From assembly GCF_900091725.1 (NCBI RefSeq), contig NZ_FMBW01000030.1, positions 124,001 to 188,000 on the forward strand: a DNA stretch of 64,000 nt, written 5' to 3'. Numbering within the stretch: position 1 is the stretch's first letter; each line of letters opens with the position of its first letter. Under the pieces are notes generated by a model. That model worked only from the letters and a program-made list of their open reading frames with translations, did not search any database and had not been told where the DNA came from. Shown here piece after piece: positions 1 to 9,011 of this stretch. The translations under genes and the position numbers were made by a program. This stretch comes from Streptomyces sp. DvalAA-43. Lineage in GTDB: Bacteria; Actinomycetota; Actinomycetes; Streptomycetales; Streptomycetaceae.

Positions 1-648
1 GGTGACCATGACGATGGTCTGGCCCAGCTCGTCGACCGACCTGCGCAGGAAGCTCAGCACCTCGGCGCCGGCCCGCGAGTCCAGGTTCCCGGTGGGCTCG
101 TCACCGAAGATGATCTCCGGCCGGGCGGCGAGCGCCCGAGCCACCGCGACGCGCTGCTGCTGGCCGCCGGAGAGCTCGGTGGGCCGGTGCTTCAGCCGCT
201 CGGCGAGGCCCACGGTCTCCACGACCTGGCTCAGCCAGGCGGCGTCGGGCCTGCGGCCCGCGATGTCCATCGGCAGCGTGATGTTCTCCAGCGCGTTGAG
301 CGTGGGGAGCAGGTTGAACGCCTGGAAGATGAAGCCGATCCGGTCCCGGCGGAGCTGGGTGAGCTTCTTGTCCTTGAGCCCGGTGATCTCGGTCTCGTCG
401 AGGTAGATCTGCCCCGAGCTCACGGTGTCCAGGCCCGCCAGGCAGTGCATCAGGGTCGACTTGCCGGAGCCGGACGGGCCCATGATCGCGGTGAACTGCC
501 CCCGGGCGATGTCCACGTCGACATGGTCGAGCGCGACGACCCGGGTCTCCCCCGCCCCGTACGCCTTGACGACCTGCCGCGCTCGCGCAGCAACGGCCGT
601 ACGCCCTCCAGTACCCCCGTGCCTGGGAATGGTCATAGCCGTTGTCAC
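1..648 (-). CDS. ABC transporter ATP-binding protein, LolD/MacB type (partial)
   Basis: ATPase subunit of a MacB/LolD-type ABC transporter, which normally works with FtsX-like permeases to export or extract substrates mechanically. The visible 216 residues contain Walker A GPSGSGKST, the signature LSGGQQQRVA and Walker B IIFGDEPTGNLDS, so the nucleotide-binding domain is nearly complete. The GTG start at 646-648 follows an AGGAG ribosome site; an ATG four codons further in is an alternative. The gene runs off the left edge, where the permease would be expected. Family assignment is firm; the substrate is not visible. Confidence 0.9.
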   Translation of the reverse strand, partial: MTTAMTIPRHGGTGGRTAVAARARQVVKAYGAGETRVVALDHVDVDIARGQFTAIMGPSGSGKSTLMHCLAGLDTVSSGQIYLDETEITGLKDKKLTQLRRDRIGFIFQAFNLLPTLNALENITLPMDIAGRRPDAAWLSQVVETVGLAERLKHRPTELSGGQQQRVAVARALAARPEIIFGDEPTGNLDSRAGAEVLSFLRRSVDELGQTIVMVT

Positions 649-1255
649 GGTTTATCTCCTATGTCGGTCGGCGTGGGAACGCGTCGATGGGCGCGTCGCT
701 GGATGGACGCGCTGGTGATTGCGCTGATGAATGCGTCGGTGAATATGTCGCTGTACGTGCAGAGTCTGGTGCCGGGGGCGGGTCCGGATCACTGGTGCCC
801 GGCACCGTTCCGGGGTGGGGTTTCCCCCACCCCGGCCCCCCGTGTCCCGCCCCCGGCCCCCCGTTTTCCACCGCGTCCGCGGTGGGATTCAGCCGCTTTT
901 CGCGGTGTAGGAACACGTTAAGGAACGGGCCCCCGCTCTCACGTCCTCCGCCGGGAGGAACCACCCCTGCCCAGAAGTAAGGACCTCCCCCTAAGGGTCT
1001 CGGCCCCTGGGTGGAGGCCCGTATCAGGGACTGGACCCAAAGGTGCACCGGCGGGGGCGGCCGGGGTCTCCTTCCCGCCCGGCCGCCACCCCCCGTTCAC
1101 GGGACCACATGCAACTGAGCCATTACCAGCAGCAATTCGGGCCACCCACTCCCCAACTGCTGTACCCGCGAGTAATATTCGCGCTTCCGACCGCACCCGC
1201 ACTCCTGCCTTGCCGTCCAGACCAGGACCCGAGCCATGCAAGGAGCAGCACCCCG
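649..1255. other. Intergenic region with small inverted repeats
   Basis: No convincing gene in this 607-bp divergent gap. It holds pyrimidine-rich runs around 815-865, a small hairpin at 868-885 (arms CCACCGCG and CGCGGTGG) and a 17-bp imperfect palindrome at 1167-1183 (CGCGAGTAATATTCGCG). The palindrome sits 73 bp before the DUF485 start in a locally AT-rich patch and is a candidate operator or promoter element. Function is inferred only from position. Confidence 0.4.
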
Positions 1256-1666
1256 ATGTCGCACGGAAACCCGCCCCCCTCCCCCCACCACCTCGACTAC
1301 CTGCTCCCCTGGCAGAGCTCGGAACAGGCACCGCCCGACCGGCCGCCGAGCCCGACCGACGCTCCCGCACCCGCACCCGCCCCCGGCCGCCACAGCGACC
1401 TGCGCCGGCTGCGCACCGCGTACCGGCTGCTGCGGCGCATCGCGACCTTCACCGCACTCGGCTACTTCGTGGCCTTCCTGCTGCTCTCCGGATTCGCCAA
1501 GGAGCTGATGGACGTCCCCCTGTTCGGCGGCCTCAACCTCGGCGTGGCCCTGGGGCTGCTTCAGCTCCCCGTGACGGTGCTCGCCATCGTCGTGTACGAG
1601 CGGACCGCACGGCGCACGGTCGACCCGCTCGCCGCCCGGATACGAAGAGCGGGAGCGGCACGGTGA
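1256..1666 (+). CDS. DUF485 domain membrane protein
   Basis: 136-residue small membrane protein. After a Pro/Ala-rich N-terminus of about 50 residues come two hydrophobic helices (about 65-85 and 95-120) with the spacing of DUF485 proteins, which are regularly paired with acetate/pyruvate-type sodium symporters and are thought to assist them. The ATG at 1256 has AAGGAGC upstream. The gene ends in GTGA shared with the symporter start, so the two are translationally coupled. Confidence 0.85.
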   Translation: MSHGNPPPSPHHLDYLLPWQSSEQAPPDRPPSPTDAPAPAPAPGRHSDLRRLRTAYRLLRRIATFTALGYFVAFLLLSGFAKELMDVPLFGGLNLGVALGLLQLPVTVLAIVVYERTARRTVDPLAARIRRAGAAR

Positions 1667-3279
1667 ACGGATTCGACAATTCCGCGCAGTCGATGTCCCT
1701 GGTGGCCTTCCTCGCCGTGGGCACCGTGGCTCTGCTGCTCTGTGTGATGACCGGCCCGGACCGCGACGACCTCGACGAGTTCTACACCGGCTCCCGCTCG
1801 CTCTCGCCCATGCAGAGCGGCCTCGCCCTCGCGGGCGACTACCTCTCCGCCGCCACCGTGCTCGGCACCACCGGCATCATCGCCCTCACCGGTTACGACG
1901 GGATGATCCTCGCCCTGAGCATCACCCTCTCGCTCGTCCTGCTGATGTTCCTGCTCGCCGAACCGCTGCGCAACGCGGGCGGGTTCACCATGGGCGACCT
2001 GCTGGTGCGCCGCGCCCCCGGCCGCGCCGTCCGCATCACCGCCTGCGCGGCCACCCTCGCCGCGCTCGTCCCGATGATGGTCGTCCAGCTCGCCAGCAGC
2101 GGCGATCTGCTCGCCTTCATCCTGGGATTCGACACCTCGGGCTTCCGCACCGGCGCCATCATCGGACTCGGCACCCTGATGATCGGCTACGCGGCGATCG
2201 GCGGGATGAAGGGCACCTCACTGATCCAGATCGTGAAGACCGTGGTCCTCTTCGTGGCCTCCTTCACCATCGCCGTACTGATCATGAACCGGTTCGACTG
2301 GAACACCGACTCCCTGCTCTCGGCCGCCCGCCAGAGCAGCGGCGCGGGGGCCGACTACCTGCGCTCGGGGCTCCAGTTCGAGGGCAGCGGGCTCGACATG
2401 GTCAGCTCCGAGCTGACCGTGGTGCTCGGCGCCGCCTGCCTGCCGCACGTCACCATGCGCATGGCGAGCGCCCGCTCCACCCAGGCCGTCCGGCGCTCGA
2501 TGTCCTGGGCCGTCGCCGTGGTCGCCACGATCTGCCTGCTGCTCGTCGTGATCGGTTTCGGCGCGGGGGCGCTCGTCGGCCACGAGGGCATCACCGCCGC
2601 CGGGGCCTCCGGGAACAGCGCGATCCTCCAGATCAGCGGGGAGGTCGCGAACGGTACGCGGATGGGGGCCCTGGTCATCACGACGATGACGACGGCGATC
2701 TTCCTGACCCTGCTCGCCTCGGTCGCCGGAATGATCCTGTCCTGCGCCAACTCCCTCGCCCACGACCTCTTCGCCCACGGCCTGCACGGGGTGCGCGACC
2801 CGGACCGCAAGCCACTGCCGGGCCTGTCCGAGATGCGTACGGCACAGTTCTCGGCGATCGTCGTCGGACTGCTCGCCACCGTGCTCGCCGTCGTGGCCAG
2901 ACACTGGAACGTGCAGGCGCTGGCGACGCTCTCGTTCTGCGTCGGCGCGTCCGCCTTCGCCCCGGCGCTCGTCTACAGCATGTTCTGGCGGCGCTTCACC
3001 CGCGCCGGACTGCTCTGCACCCTCATCGTCGGCACCCTCACCACCCTGGTACTGATCACCGGCACCAACCTGGTCTCCGGCTCACCCACCTCGGTCTTCC
3101 CCGACCACGACTTCAACTGGTTCCCGTACACCACCACCGGGCTCGTCTCCATCCCCGCCGGATTCCTGGCGGGCTGGCTGGGCACGGTCCTCCCCCGCCA
3201 TACGGCCCCCGCGGCCCGCCGGCTCTACCAGGGCGAGGAACCCCGGATCCTGGCGGGTGCCCCACCGGCACACCAGTGA
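1663..3279 (+). CDS. Sodium/solute symporter, cation-acetate (ActP-like)
   Basis: 538-residue transporter of the SSS family with about 13 membrane segments. After a short periplasmic start, the motif DEFYTGSRSLSPMQSGLALA followed by GDYLSAATVLG is typical of acetate/monocarboxylate permeases. The GTG start at 1663 overlaps the stop of the DUF485 gene by four bases; longer upstream in-frame reading is only an antiphase shadow of that gene. Likely imports acetate or another short carboxylate with sodium. Exact substrate is inferred from family and DUF485 pairing. Confidence 0.9.
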   Translation: MNGFDNSAQSMSLVAFLAVGTVALLLCVMTGPDRDDLDEFYTGSRSLSPMQSGLALAGDYLSAATVLGTTGIIALTGYDGMILALSITLSLVLLMFLLAEPLRNAGGFTMGDLLVRRAPGRAVRITACAATLAALVPMMVVQLASSGDLLAFILGFDTSGFRTGAIIGLGTLMIGYAAIGGMKGTSLIQIVKTVVLFVASFTIAVLIMNRFDWNTDSLLSAARQSSGAGADYLRSGLQFEGSGLDMVSSELTVVLGAACLPHVTMRMASARSTQAVRRSMSWAVAVVATICLLLVVIGFGAGALVGHEGITAAGASGNSAILQISGEVANGTRMGALVITTMTTAIFLTLLASVAGMILSCANSLAHDLFAHGLHGVRDPDRKPLPGLSEMRTAQFSAIVVGLLATVLAVVARHWNVQALATLSFCVGASAFAPALVYSMFWRRFTRAGLLCTLIVGTLTTLVLITGTNLVSGSPTSVFPDHDFNWFPYTTTGLVSIPAGFLAGWLGTVLPRHTAPAARRLYQGEEPRILAGAPPAHQ

Positions 3280-3442
3280 GCCCGCCCGCCGGGCGCGGGC
3301 GTTCAGCCACCCGGCACGCGGGGCCTCCATGTACACGGCCCACGTGTACGCAAGAGGGCACCGCCCGTCCGCCGCGGGGAACGGCGGACGGGCGGGCGGA
3401 GGTGGGGCAACGCGGTTCAGACCGGGCGGGAAGGCGCCGGGC

Positions 3443-4336
3443 TCAGTCCTCCGCCGGGGTCACCCGCCCGGTGAGCGCCGCGAGCGAATTCCGTACGTGT
3501 GCCATGTGCGCCTGCAGCTCCTCGCGGCCCTCCTCGTGCTCCCGCACGATCCTCTCCGTCTCCCGGACCACCCGCTCCTCGCGGACCCTGGCCTCGGCGA
3601 GGAGCTCCGCGGCCTGCGCCTCGGCGTCCTCCTGGCCGTGACGGGCGGCCTCCTCCGTCTCCGCGAGCGCCCGCCGCGCCTCGGCCAGACGGGCCTCCGC
3701 CTGCTCGGTCAGCTCGTCGTGGCGCGCCGCCTGCGCGGCCTCGTCACCGGCCAGTTCGAGCTCGGCCGCCTGCCACCGCTCGGAGTGCTCCTGCTCCTGG
3801 TGCGCGAGGACGCTCTCGGTGCGGCGAATCGTTTCCGCCATCATGGACTCCGCCCGCTCCCGCACCTCCGCGGCCTCCTCGCGGGCCTCGGCGACCGTGG
3901 TGTCGGCGGTGCCCCGCGCCGTGGACAGCGTCTCGTCGGCGTGCCGCACGGCCGCCGCCCGCATCGCCTCGGAGTCCGCCCGCGCCGAGGCACGGACCTC
4001 GCGGCCCGCCTCGTCCGCCGCGTCCCGCAGCGCCTGCGCCTCCTCCTGGGCGGCGCCCCGTACGGTCTCCGCCTCGCTCTCGGCGAGCGCCAGGATCTGC
4101 TGGGCACGCTCACCCAGCGACTCGTAGGTCTGCGGGGCGAGCGTGGCGACGACCTCGCTCAGCCGGACCGACTCCGCCGACACCTTCTCCACCAGCGCGG
4201 TCAGCCGGGACACCTCGTCCAGCGCCGCGTCCCGCTCCGCCGACAGCCCGGCCACCGCGCGGTCCACCTGCTCCGGACGGTAGCCACGCCCTCGTCCGCC
4301 GACGAAGCCGTGCGCGGACACCGGTGCAGAACTCAT
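3443..4336 (-). CDS. DivIVA/FilP-like coiled-coil protein ('cellulose-binding protein')
   Basis: 297 residues, nearly all heptad coiled coil rich in Ala, Glu and Arg. The N-terminus GFVGGRGRGYRPEQVDRAV resembles the DivIVA membrane-targeting lobe, and the layout is like Streptomyces FilP, a filament-forming polarity protein often labelled cellulose-binding (AbpS). It probably acts as a cytoskeletal scaffold at the cell membrane or tip. It stands alone, separated from the next gene by a strong hairpin at 4516-4554. It may be a FilP paralogue rather than FilP itself, since scy is not next to it here. Confidence 0.75.
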   Translation of the reverse strand: MSSAPVSAHGFVGGRGRGYRPEQVDRAVAGLSAERDAALDEVSRLTALVEKVSAESVRLSEVVATLAPQTYESLGERAQQILALAESEAETVRGAAQEEAQALRDAADEAGREVRASARADSEAMRAAAVRHADETLSTARGTADTTVAEAREEAAEVRERAESMMAETIRRTESVLAHQEQEHSERWQAAELELAGDEAAQAARHDELTEQAEARLAEARRALAETEEAARHGQEDAEAQAAELLAEARVREERVVRETERIVREHEEGREELQAHMAHVRNSLAALTGRVTPAED

Positions 4337-4515
4337 CCTTGAAGCCTCTTTCCGACTCTCCGACCATCAGCGACAGGTCAAGGATGCGGCAATTGGCCAA
4401 GAAGTCGGAATCGATCAACTGATTTCCAGACGGAAGCGACAGGCATCACAGGCATCACGGATATCCCGGACACCACAGGCACCCGAGCACCAGGCACTGC
4501 CCCGCACCACGGAGC

Positions 4516-4554
4516 ACGGCGCCCGGCTCCCCTCACGGGGAAACCGGGCGCCGT
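4516..4554 (-). terminator. Hairpin terminator after the SUKH-4/deaminase gene
   Basis: Perfect 11-bp stem ACGGCGCCCGG / CCGGGCGCCGT with a 17-base loop, just downstream of the stop of the leftward gene ending at 4572. No T-run follows, as is common in Streptomyces. Confidence 0.7.
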
Positions 4555-4571
4555 CCGCGAAAACCGCCGGG

Positions 4572-7187
4572 TCAGATCAGCCCGTCCCACATCTGTTCCA
4601 GAAGCACCGACCACCAGCTCTCCGGCGACGCCAGCGCCGCCGCGTCCAGCGCCACCAGCTGGGCCTGGAAATCGACCGTCCAGCGGCCCGCCTGCTCCGG
4701 ATTGAGCCCGAAGCGCAGCCGCCACATCCGGCCGAGCAGCGCCATCGAACGCTGGAACTCCGGCAGCCCGGTGTTCACGAACTGCGGCGCCACCGACTGC
4801 CCGCCCGGCCCCGCCTCGACCGGCACAGCCACGATGTTCGCGGTCCCGTACTGGACACAGATCGCCCGCCCGAAGTCGGACCCCATGACGAGGTACGACC
4901 CCGCGTCGGGGGCGGCCTGCACCTGGCGCTGCGCGGCGAGCTCGGCCAGCGTCGGCACCACCGGCTGACCGGGCTGCGCCCAGAAGAACGGCCCGAAGTC
5001 GGCGGGCAGCCCCGCCCACACCAGCGTGCGCGCCACGGTCTCGGGCACTCCCTGCCGGGAGACGGCACGCTGGTCGAAGCGGCAGATGCCCTGCGGCCCG
5101 AAGGTCTGCAGCAGCTCGTCCGCGATGGCCTCCGGCGGTGCCGCCATCGCGGGCGGCATCTGCGGCAGCGGCGCCCGCACCGGCGCCGGACGAGCGGGCC
5201 CGTCCGCCACCTGGTGCAGCTCGCCCTGGTGGGTGAGGAGATGCTGCATGCCCTGCTGACGGCTGGCGTGATCGGTGCCGTACGGGGCGACACTGGTGAT
5301 CCGGACCTGCGGCCAGGTCTCACGGATCATCCGCGCACAGTACCCACCGGGCAGCTCGCAGGACTCCAGCTCGGTGTGCAGCTCGATGACCTGCTGCGGC
5401 GGCACGTTCATCGCCCGCAGCTCGTGCAGCATCTGCCACTCGGGGTGCGGGGTGCCGGGCGCCGAACGCCGGATCAGCTGCTGCTCGCTGCCGTCGGGCG
5501 CGCGGTAGCGGAGCACGGCCTGGTAGCCGGGCCCGACGGTCGGCTGACCGGGCGGCGTCTGCGGATATCCGTACGCCGGGGGCGGCGGGGTGTGCGGATT
5601 CGGCGGTACGGGGCCGGGGGCGCCGCCCTGCGGCGCTCCGGGCGGACCGGGAGGCCGGACCCCGGCAGGGCCGCCCATGCTCGGGTCGGCGAGCATCGTC
5701 GCGGCATGGTGCATACCGCCACCGGGCGGAGGCGGCACGGGGGCACCCGGAGCACCGGGACCGCCCATGCTCGGATCGGCCAGCATCGTCGCGGCATGGT
5801 GCATACCGCCACCGGGCGGAGGCGTCGAACCAGGCGGCGGAGACGGCACCGGAGCACCAGGAACACCAGGGGCGCCAGGAGCACCAGGCGGGCCCGGAGG
5901 CGTCGGTGCACCGGGACCGCCCATGCCCGGATCGGCCAGCATCGTCGCGGCATGGTGCATGCCACCACCGGGCGGAGGCGTCGAACCAGGCGGCGGAGAC
6001 GGCACCGGAGCACCAGGCACACCAGGAACACCGGGCGGGCCCGGAGGCGGCAGCGGTGCGCCGGGGGCCCCGGGCGGACCCGCCTGAGGGGCGAGCTGGG
6101 TCGGCAGGTACCCGCCCGCCGGAGCACCGGGCGTACCCGGGCCCGACGGCGGCGGCACGGGCGCACCCGGCCTGGCACCCGGCGTCCCGGGAGCACCGGG
6201 CGGCGGCGGGGTCGACGAACCGCCACCACGCGCCCCGCGCGGCGTCACGGTGGCCTTGCTGGTGGCCGCGTCGGCGATGTCACCGGCGCCCGGGCCCGGA
6301 GGACCCACCGGAGCGCTCGGGGCACCCGGGGCGCCGCCCTGCGGGGGCAGACCCGGCACTATCGCCGTCCGGGGCAGCTGGCTGCCGCCCGACATCAGGG
6401 CGGTCGGCGCATCGGCCGGCACGATCGGCGGCGGGGTGCCGTCGTCGTCGGCACCCGAGAGCGGCGGCGCGAACACCGTGGCCGGCAACGGCACCGCCCC
6501 TTCGTCGGAGCCCCCGTTCGTGTCCGTACCGGCCCAAGGGGTGGACCCGGCGGGCACATTCGGCGGGGACACCGGGACACCGTCGTTGGCCGTGGGCTCG
6601 TACGCGACCGGCCCACCCTGCGCACCAGGCGCCCCGTGCCCGCCACGGGCCGCCGGAACGGCGGCCGGCGGGGTGACGGACGGAGCCGGGGCAGCCGGAG
6701 GAATCGGAGAAGCGGACGGAACCGGCGAAGCAGGCGGGACCGGAGGCATCGGGGCAACCGGGGGCACCGCGTCCCCACCCTGGTCCCGACCCTCCCGGCG
6801 ATCCGGGATACCCAGCTTGTCGGCCGCTTCCTGGAGCCACTCCGGGGGGCTCAACAGGAACGACGTCTGATTGAGATCGATGCGCTGCGGCGGCTCCGGA
6901 GCAGCCGCGGCCGCCACGGGGGCGCCGTACTCCTCCTCGTACCGCCGGATCACCTCACCCACCGGCAGCCCCGGCCACAAGGTGGCCTCACCGCTGTCCC
7001 GGGCGATCACCAGCCGCTGCGCACCGCCGTCCGAGACCGGGCCCTCGGCACGGTCCTCGCCCCACACCACGAAGCCCAGCTCGAACTCCCGCACCCGCAC
7101 CTCACGGTGCTGGTACACCGGCACATCGCCGTTGATCCACTCGTCCGCGCGCTCCTGCGCCTGAGCGAAGGTCACCATCGCGCTCAC
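4572..7187 (-). CDS. Multidomain deaminase/SUKH-4 protein with collagen-like linker
   Basis: 871 residues in four parts. Residues 1-92 resemble the small Imm35/YrhB-type immunity fold (WGEDRAEGP, then a conserved GEVIRRYEEEYG). About 110-545 is a Pro/Gly/Ala-rich, collagen-like low-complexity linker with three copies of a MHHAATMLADP repeat. About 555-660 looks like a polymorphic-toxin nucleic-acid deaminase: HPE (His581, Glu583) and CELPGGYC (Cys610, Cys617) supply a zinc site. About 685-871 matches the SUKH-4 immunity family. The GTG start overlaps the stop of the upstream nuclease/SUKH-1 gene (GTGA), so the two form an operon. No signal peptide or membrane helix is seen. Domain names are recognised by eye; toxin activity is inferred. 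Confidence 0.75.
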   Translation of the reverse strand: MSAMVTFAQAQERADEWINGDVPVYQHREVRVREFELGFVVWGEDRAEGPVSDGGAQRLVIARDSGEATLWPGLPVGEVIRRYEEEYGAPVAAAAAPEPPQRIDLNQTSFLLSPPEWLQEAADKLGIPDRREGRDQGGDAVPPVAPMPPVPPASPVPSASPIPPAAPAPSVTPPAAVPAARGGHGAPGAQGGPVAYEPTANDGVPVSPPNVPAGSTPWAGTDTNGGSDEGAVPLPATVFAPPLSGADDDGTPPPIVPADAPTALMSGGSQLPRTAIVPGLPPQGGAPGAPSAPVGPPGPGAGDIADAATSKATVTPRGARGGGSSTPPPPGAPGTPGARPGAPVPPPSGPGTPGAPAGGYLPTQLAPQAGPPGAPGAPLPPPGPPGVPGVPGAPVPSPPPGSTPPPGGGMHHAATMLADPGMGGPGAPTPPGPPGAPGAPGVPGAPVPSPPPGSTPPPGGGMHHAATMLADPSMGGPGAPGAPVPPPPGGGMHHAATMLADPSMGGPAGVRPPGPPGAPQGGAPGPVPPNPHTPPPPAYGYPQTPPGQPTVGPGYQAVLRYRAPDGSEQQLIRRSAPGTPHPEWQMLHELRAMNVPPQQVIELHTELESCELPGGYCARMIRETWPQVRITSVAPYGTDHASRQQGMQHLLTHQGELHQVADGPARPAPVRAPLPQMPPAMAAPPEAIADELLQTFGPQGICRFDQRAVSRQGVPETVARTLVWAGLPADFGPFFWAQPGQPVVPTLAELAAQRQVQAAPDAGSYLVMGSDFGRAICVQYGTANIVAVPVEAGPGGQSVAPQFVNTGLPEFQRSMALLGRMWRLRFGLNPEQAGRWTVDFQAQLVALDAAALASPESWWSVLLEQMWDGLI
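5677..5985 (-). repeat. Three-copy coding repeat in proline-rich linker
   Basis: Three near-identical blocks of about 60 bp, around 5677-5734, 5762-5824 and 5920-5985, each encoding PPGGGMHHAATMLADP followed by a GMGGP/SMGGP turn. They lie within the collagen-like linker of the deaminase/SUKH-4 protein and probably vary in number between strains. Confidence 0.75.
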
Positions 7188-8161
7188 CCCTCCACCGGGA
7201 CGGCCCGCGCGAAGCCGCCGTCCACCATCAGGTTCGCCACGGTCTCCAGCTCCGGCGGATTGCCCGCCAGACGCCGCAGGAAGGCGTCGAAGTCGTCACC
7301 GCACGGCAGCAACAGCCGGTCCACCCGCTCCTGGACGTTCCAGCCGTCCCGGTCCCGGGCATCGTCGTACGCGCAGAACCAGACCGAACCGACGCCGTTG
7401 CCCTTCACCTTCACCGCGACGATGCCGCCCTGGACGAAACCGACGCCCAGGAAGTCCTTGGTGAGGTGATCGCGCAGACACTTGTTGATGTACACCAGGT
7501 CGTTCGCCGCGGCCTGCTCGCGCACCGTGAAGAACGGCTGGTCGACCAGGAGCCCCAGCTCCGCGTCGAGCGCCGCGCCGACCGGCGCCGAACCGCCCGC
7601 CGCCTTGAGGAACGAACGGTAGGCACCCGGCAGCCGGTAGCCGAGATCCTCCTCGACGTTCAGCACCTGCGCCTCGCTCACCGCCACGGCACCCTTCGGC
7701 AGCCGGAAGTGCGCCGGCCGGGTCTCCTGCAACGGGCGGGTCCCCCGCTTGCCGTGGTCCACCGCCGTCGCCGCCAGACCACCGTGATGCCTGAGCAGCG
7801 CCTTCACCTCGACCGGGACCAGCTCCATCCGCCGGCCCCCCGGCACGTGGTGCCACGTCCAGCCGTGCGGAGTGGCGACCGCCGGGATCGTGTCCCACAG
7901 CTCATGGCCGCTCGCCGCCAGCGCCGCATTGGCCGAGACATAATCGGTGAGCCGCAGCTCATCGACCCCGAAGCCCTGCGGCGGCTCGGCGATCTCGGCG
8001 GCGGCACGCGCGTACGGCGCGAAGTCCGGGCTGCCGTTCCCGTCCATGCGCACACCACCGGGATGGCGGGACGCCCGGACCGGGTCCGGGAAATGCACGA
8101 GCTGCCCGGCGTAGGCCGCGTTCGGTGGCGCGGCTTGCTGCCCGAGCCGACCTGTCGTCAT
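7184..8161 (-). CDS. WHH-type HNH nuclease fused to SUKH-1 (SMI1/KNR4) immunity domain
   Basis: 325 residues. About 25-130 has the layout of WHH/LHH nucleases of the HNH/Endonuclease VII group: RHPGG, GSPDFAPYA, the strand HGWTWHHVPGG with the W103-H104-H105 triad, LVPVEVKALL and a terminal HHGG. About 158-300 is an SMI1/KNR4 (SUKH-1) domain (LNVEEDLGYRLPGAYRSFLK). SUKH proteins are usually separate immunity partners of such toxins, so here toxin and neutraliser appear fused. Start ATG at 8161 has AGGGGGC upstream; the longer in-frame extension lacks one. First gene of a coupled operon with the deaminase/SUKH-4 gene. Activity is inferred from motifs. Confidence 0.75.
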   Translation of the reverse strand: MTTGRLGQQAAPPNAAYAGQLVHFPDPVRASRHPGGVRMDGNGSPDFAPYARAAAEIAEPPQGFGVDELRLTDYVSANAALAASGHELWDTIPAVATPHGWTWHHVPGGRRMELVPVEVKALLRHHGGLAATAVDHGKRGTRPLQETRPAHFRLPKGAVAVSEAQVLNVEEDLGYRLPGAYRSFLKAAGGSAPVGAALDAELGLLVDQPFFTVREQAAANDLVYINKCLRDHLTKDFLGVGFVQGGIVAVKVKGNGVGSVWFCAYDDARDRDGWNVQERVDRLLLPCGDDFDAFLRRLAGNPPELETVANLMVDGGFARAVPVEG

Positions 8162-8476
8162 GGCGGTTGCCCCCTGCTGCGTCTGGCTGGTGAGGACCGG
8201 CCTGCCCGAGGGGGACGGTCCGGGCACAGCCTATGCGGTGCCGCAAGGGCGGGTCTCGCTCATGTGACCTGTCGTACGACTCCCCCTCCGCACCCGTCAC
8301 GAACCGTCACAACGGCGTGACGGACGAGCGACGCTCCTGCCCCCGACGGGCGACACGGAGACACGTTTCACCGCCCCAGCTTCCCCACCAGCCCGGACAT
8401 TTGGCAGGCTGTCACCGCAACTCGGGGGGCGTGCACATCGCGCAGCTACCGCTGCGGGCACGGGAGGGAAAGCACC
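8162..8476. other. Divergent promoter region of the toxin/immunity locus
   Basis: 315 bp between the leftward nuclease/SUKH-1 gene and the rightward deaminase gene. No gene is seen. It must contain both promoters, but no clear inverted repeat or consensus promoter could be picked out by eye. Confidence 0.4.
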
Positions 8477-9001
8477 ATGACCACTGCACAATCAGTCACA
8501 TCCGGGGATCCACGCCTCAGCTGGAGCAGCACCGACACCAGCCGCGCACCCCGCCTGCGCCACCGCCGCGACGGCATCCTGCCCGCAGTCGCGGCGGCCC
8601 TGTCCGTACGCGGCGAGACCTTCACCTGCACCGCGGGCAAGGGCGACCAGCCCCCCGTACTGCACCCACTCGTCCAGGACTTCCTCGACACCCTCCCCAG
8701 CGGCCGGCGCGAACGCTTCACCGGCCGCTGCCCCGAGGCGATACTGCTCTCCCGCCAGCTCACCGCGGCGGAGTCGACCCGCTCCAAGCGCGCCCAGCGC
8801 AAGCCGCTGACCAACGGCGAAGCCCGGCGCGCCCTCAAGCACTCACGACTCACCGCACGGCGCATCCGTGAGGACGGCGACCCGATGCACGGCAGCTACG
8901 CGCCCCCGTGCCGCTCCTGCACGGCGATGCTCGCCCACTTCGGCGTACGTCCCGTCGACCTCACGACCACCGGGTCGGCGACCACCGCCGAGAAGGGCTG
9001 A
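8477..9001 (+). CDS. YwqJ-type putative deaminase
   Basis: 174 residues matching the YwqJ-like deaminase family of polymorphic toxin systems. The zinc-site motifs are complete: GRCPEAILLS (Cys85, Glu87) and YAPPCRSC (Cys145, Cys148). Homologues are predicted to deaminate nucleic-acid bases or nucleotides. The ATG at 8477 follows GGGAGGGAAAG. No signal peptide is seen. It sits 10 bp before a SUKH-3 gene, the expected immunity partner, and is divergent from the nuclease/SUKH-1 operon. Family is fairly sure; substrate is unknown. Confidence 0.8.
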   Translation: MTTAQSVTSGDPRLSWSSTDTSRAPRLRHRRDGILPAVAAALSVRGETFTCTAGKGDQPPVLHPLVQDFLDTLPSGRRERFTGRCPEAILLSRQLTAAESTRSKRAQRKPLTNGEARRALKHSRLTARRIREDGDPMHGSYAPPCRSCTAMLAHFGVRPVDLTTTGSATTAEKG

Positions 9002-9011
9002 CCGCACGCCG

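Noticed and set aside
659..1048. Minus-strand 129-codon frame upstream of the DUF485 gene
   Set aside because: No ribosome site, Pro/Gly-rich composition and no family similarity; judged non-coding.
5214..7469. Plus-strand 751-codon Arg-rich frame
   Set aside because: Antisense of the proline-rich linker gene; the repeats simply mirror it.
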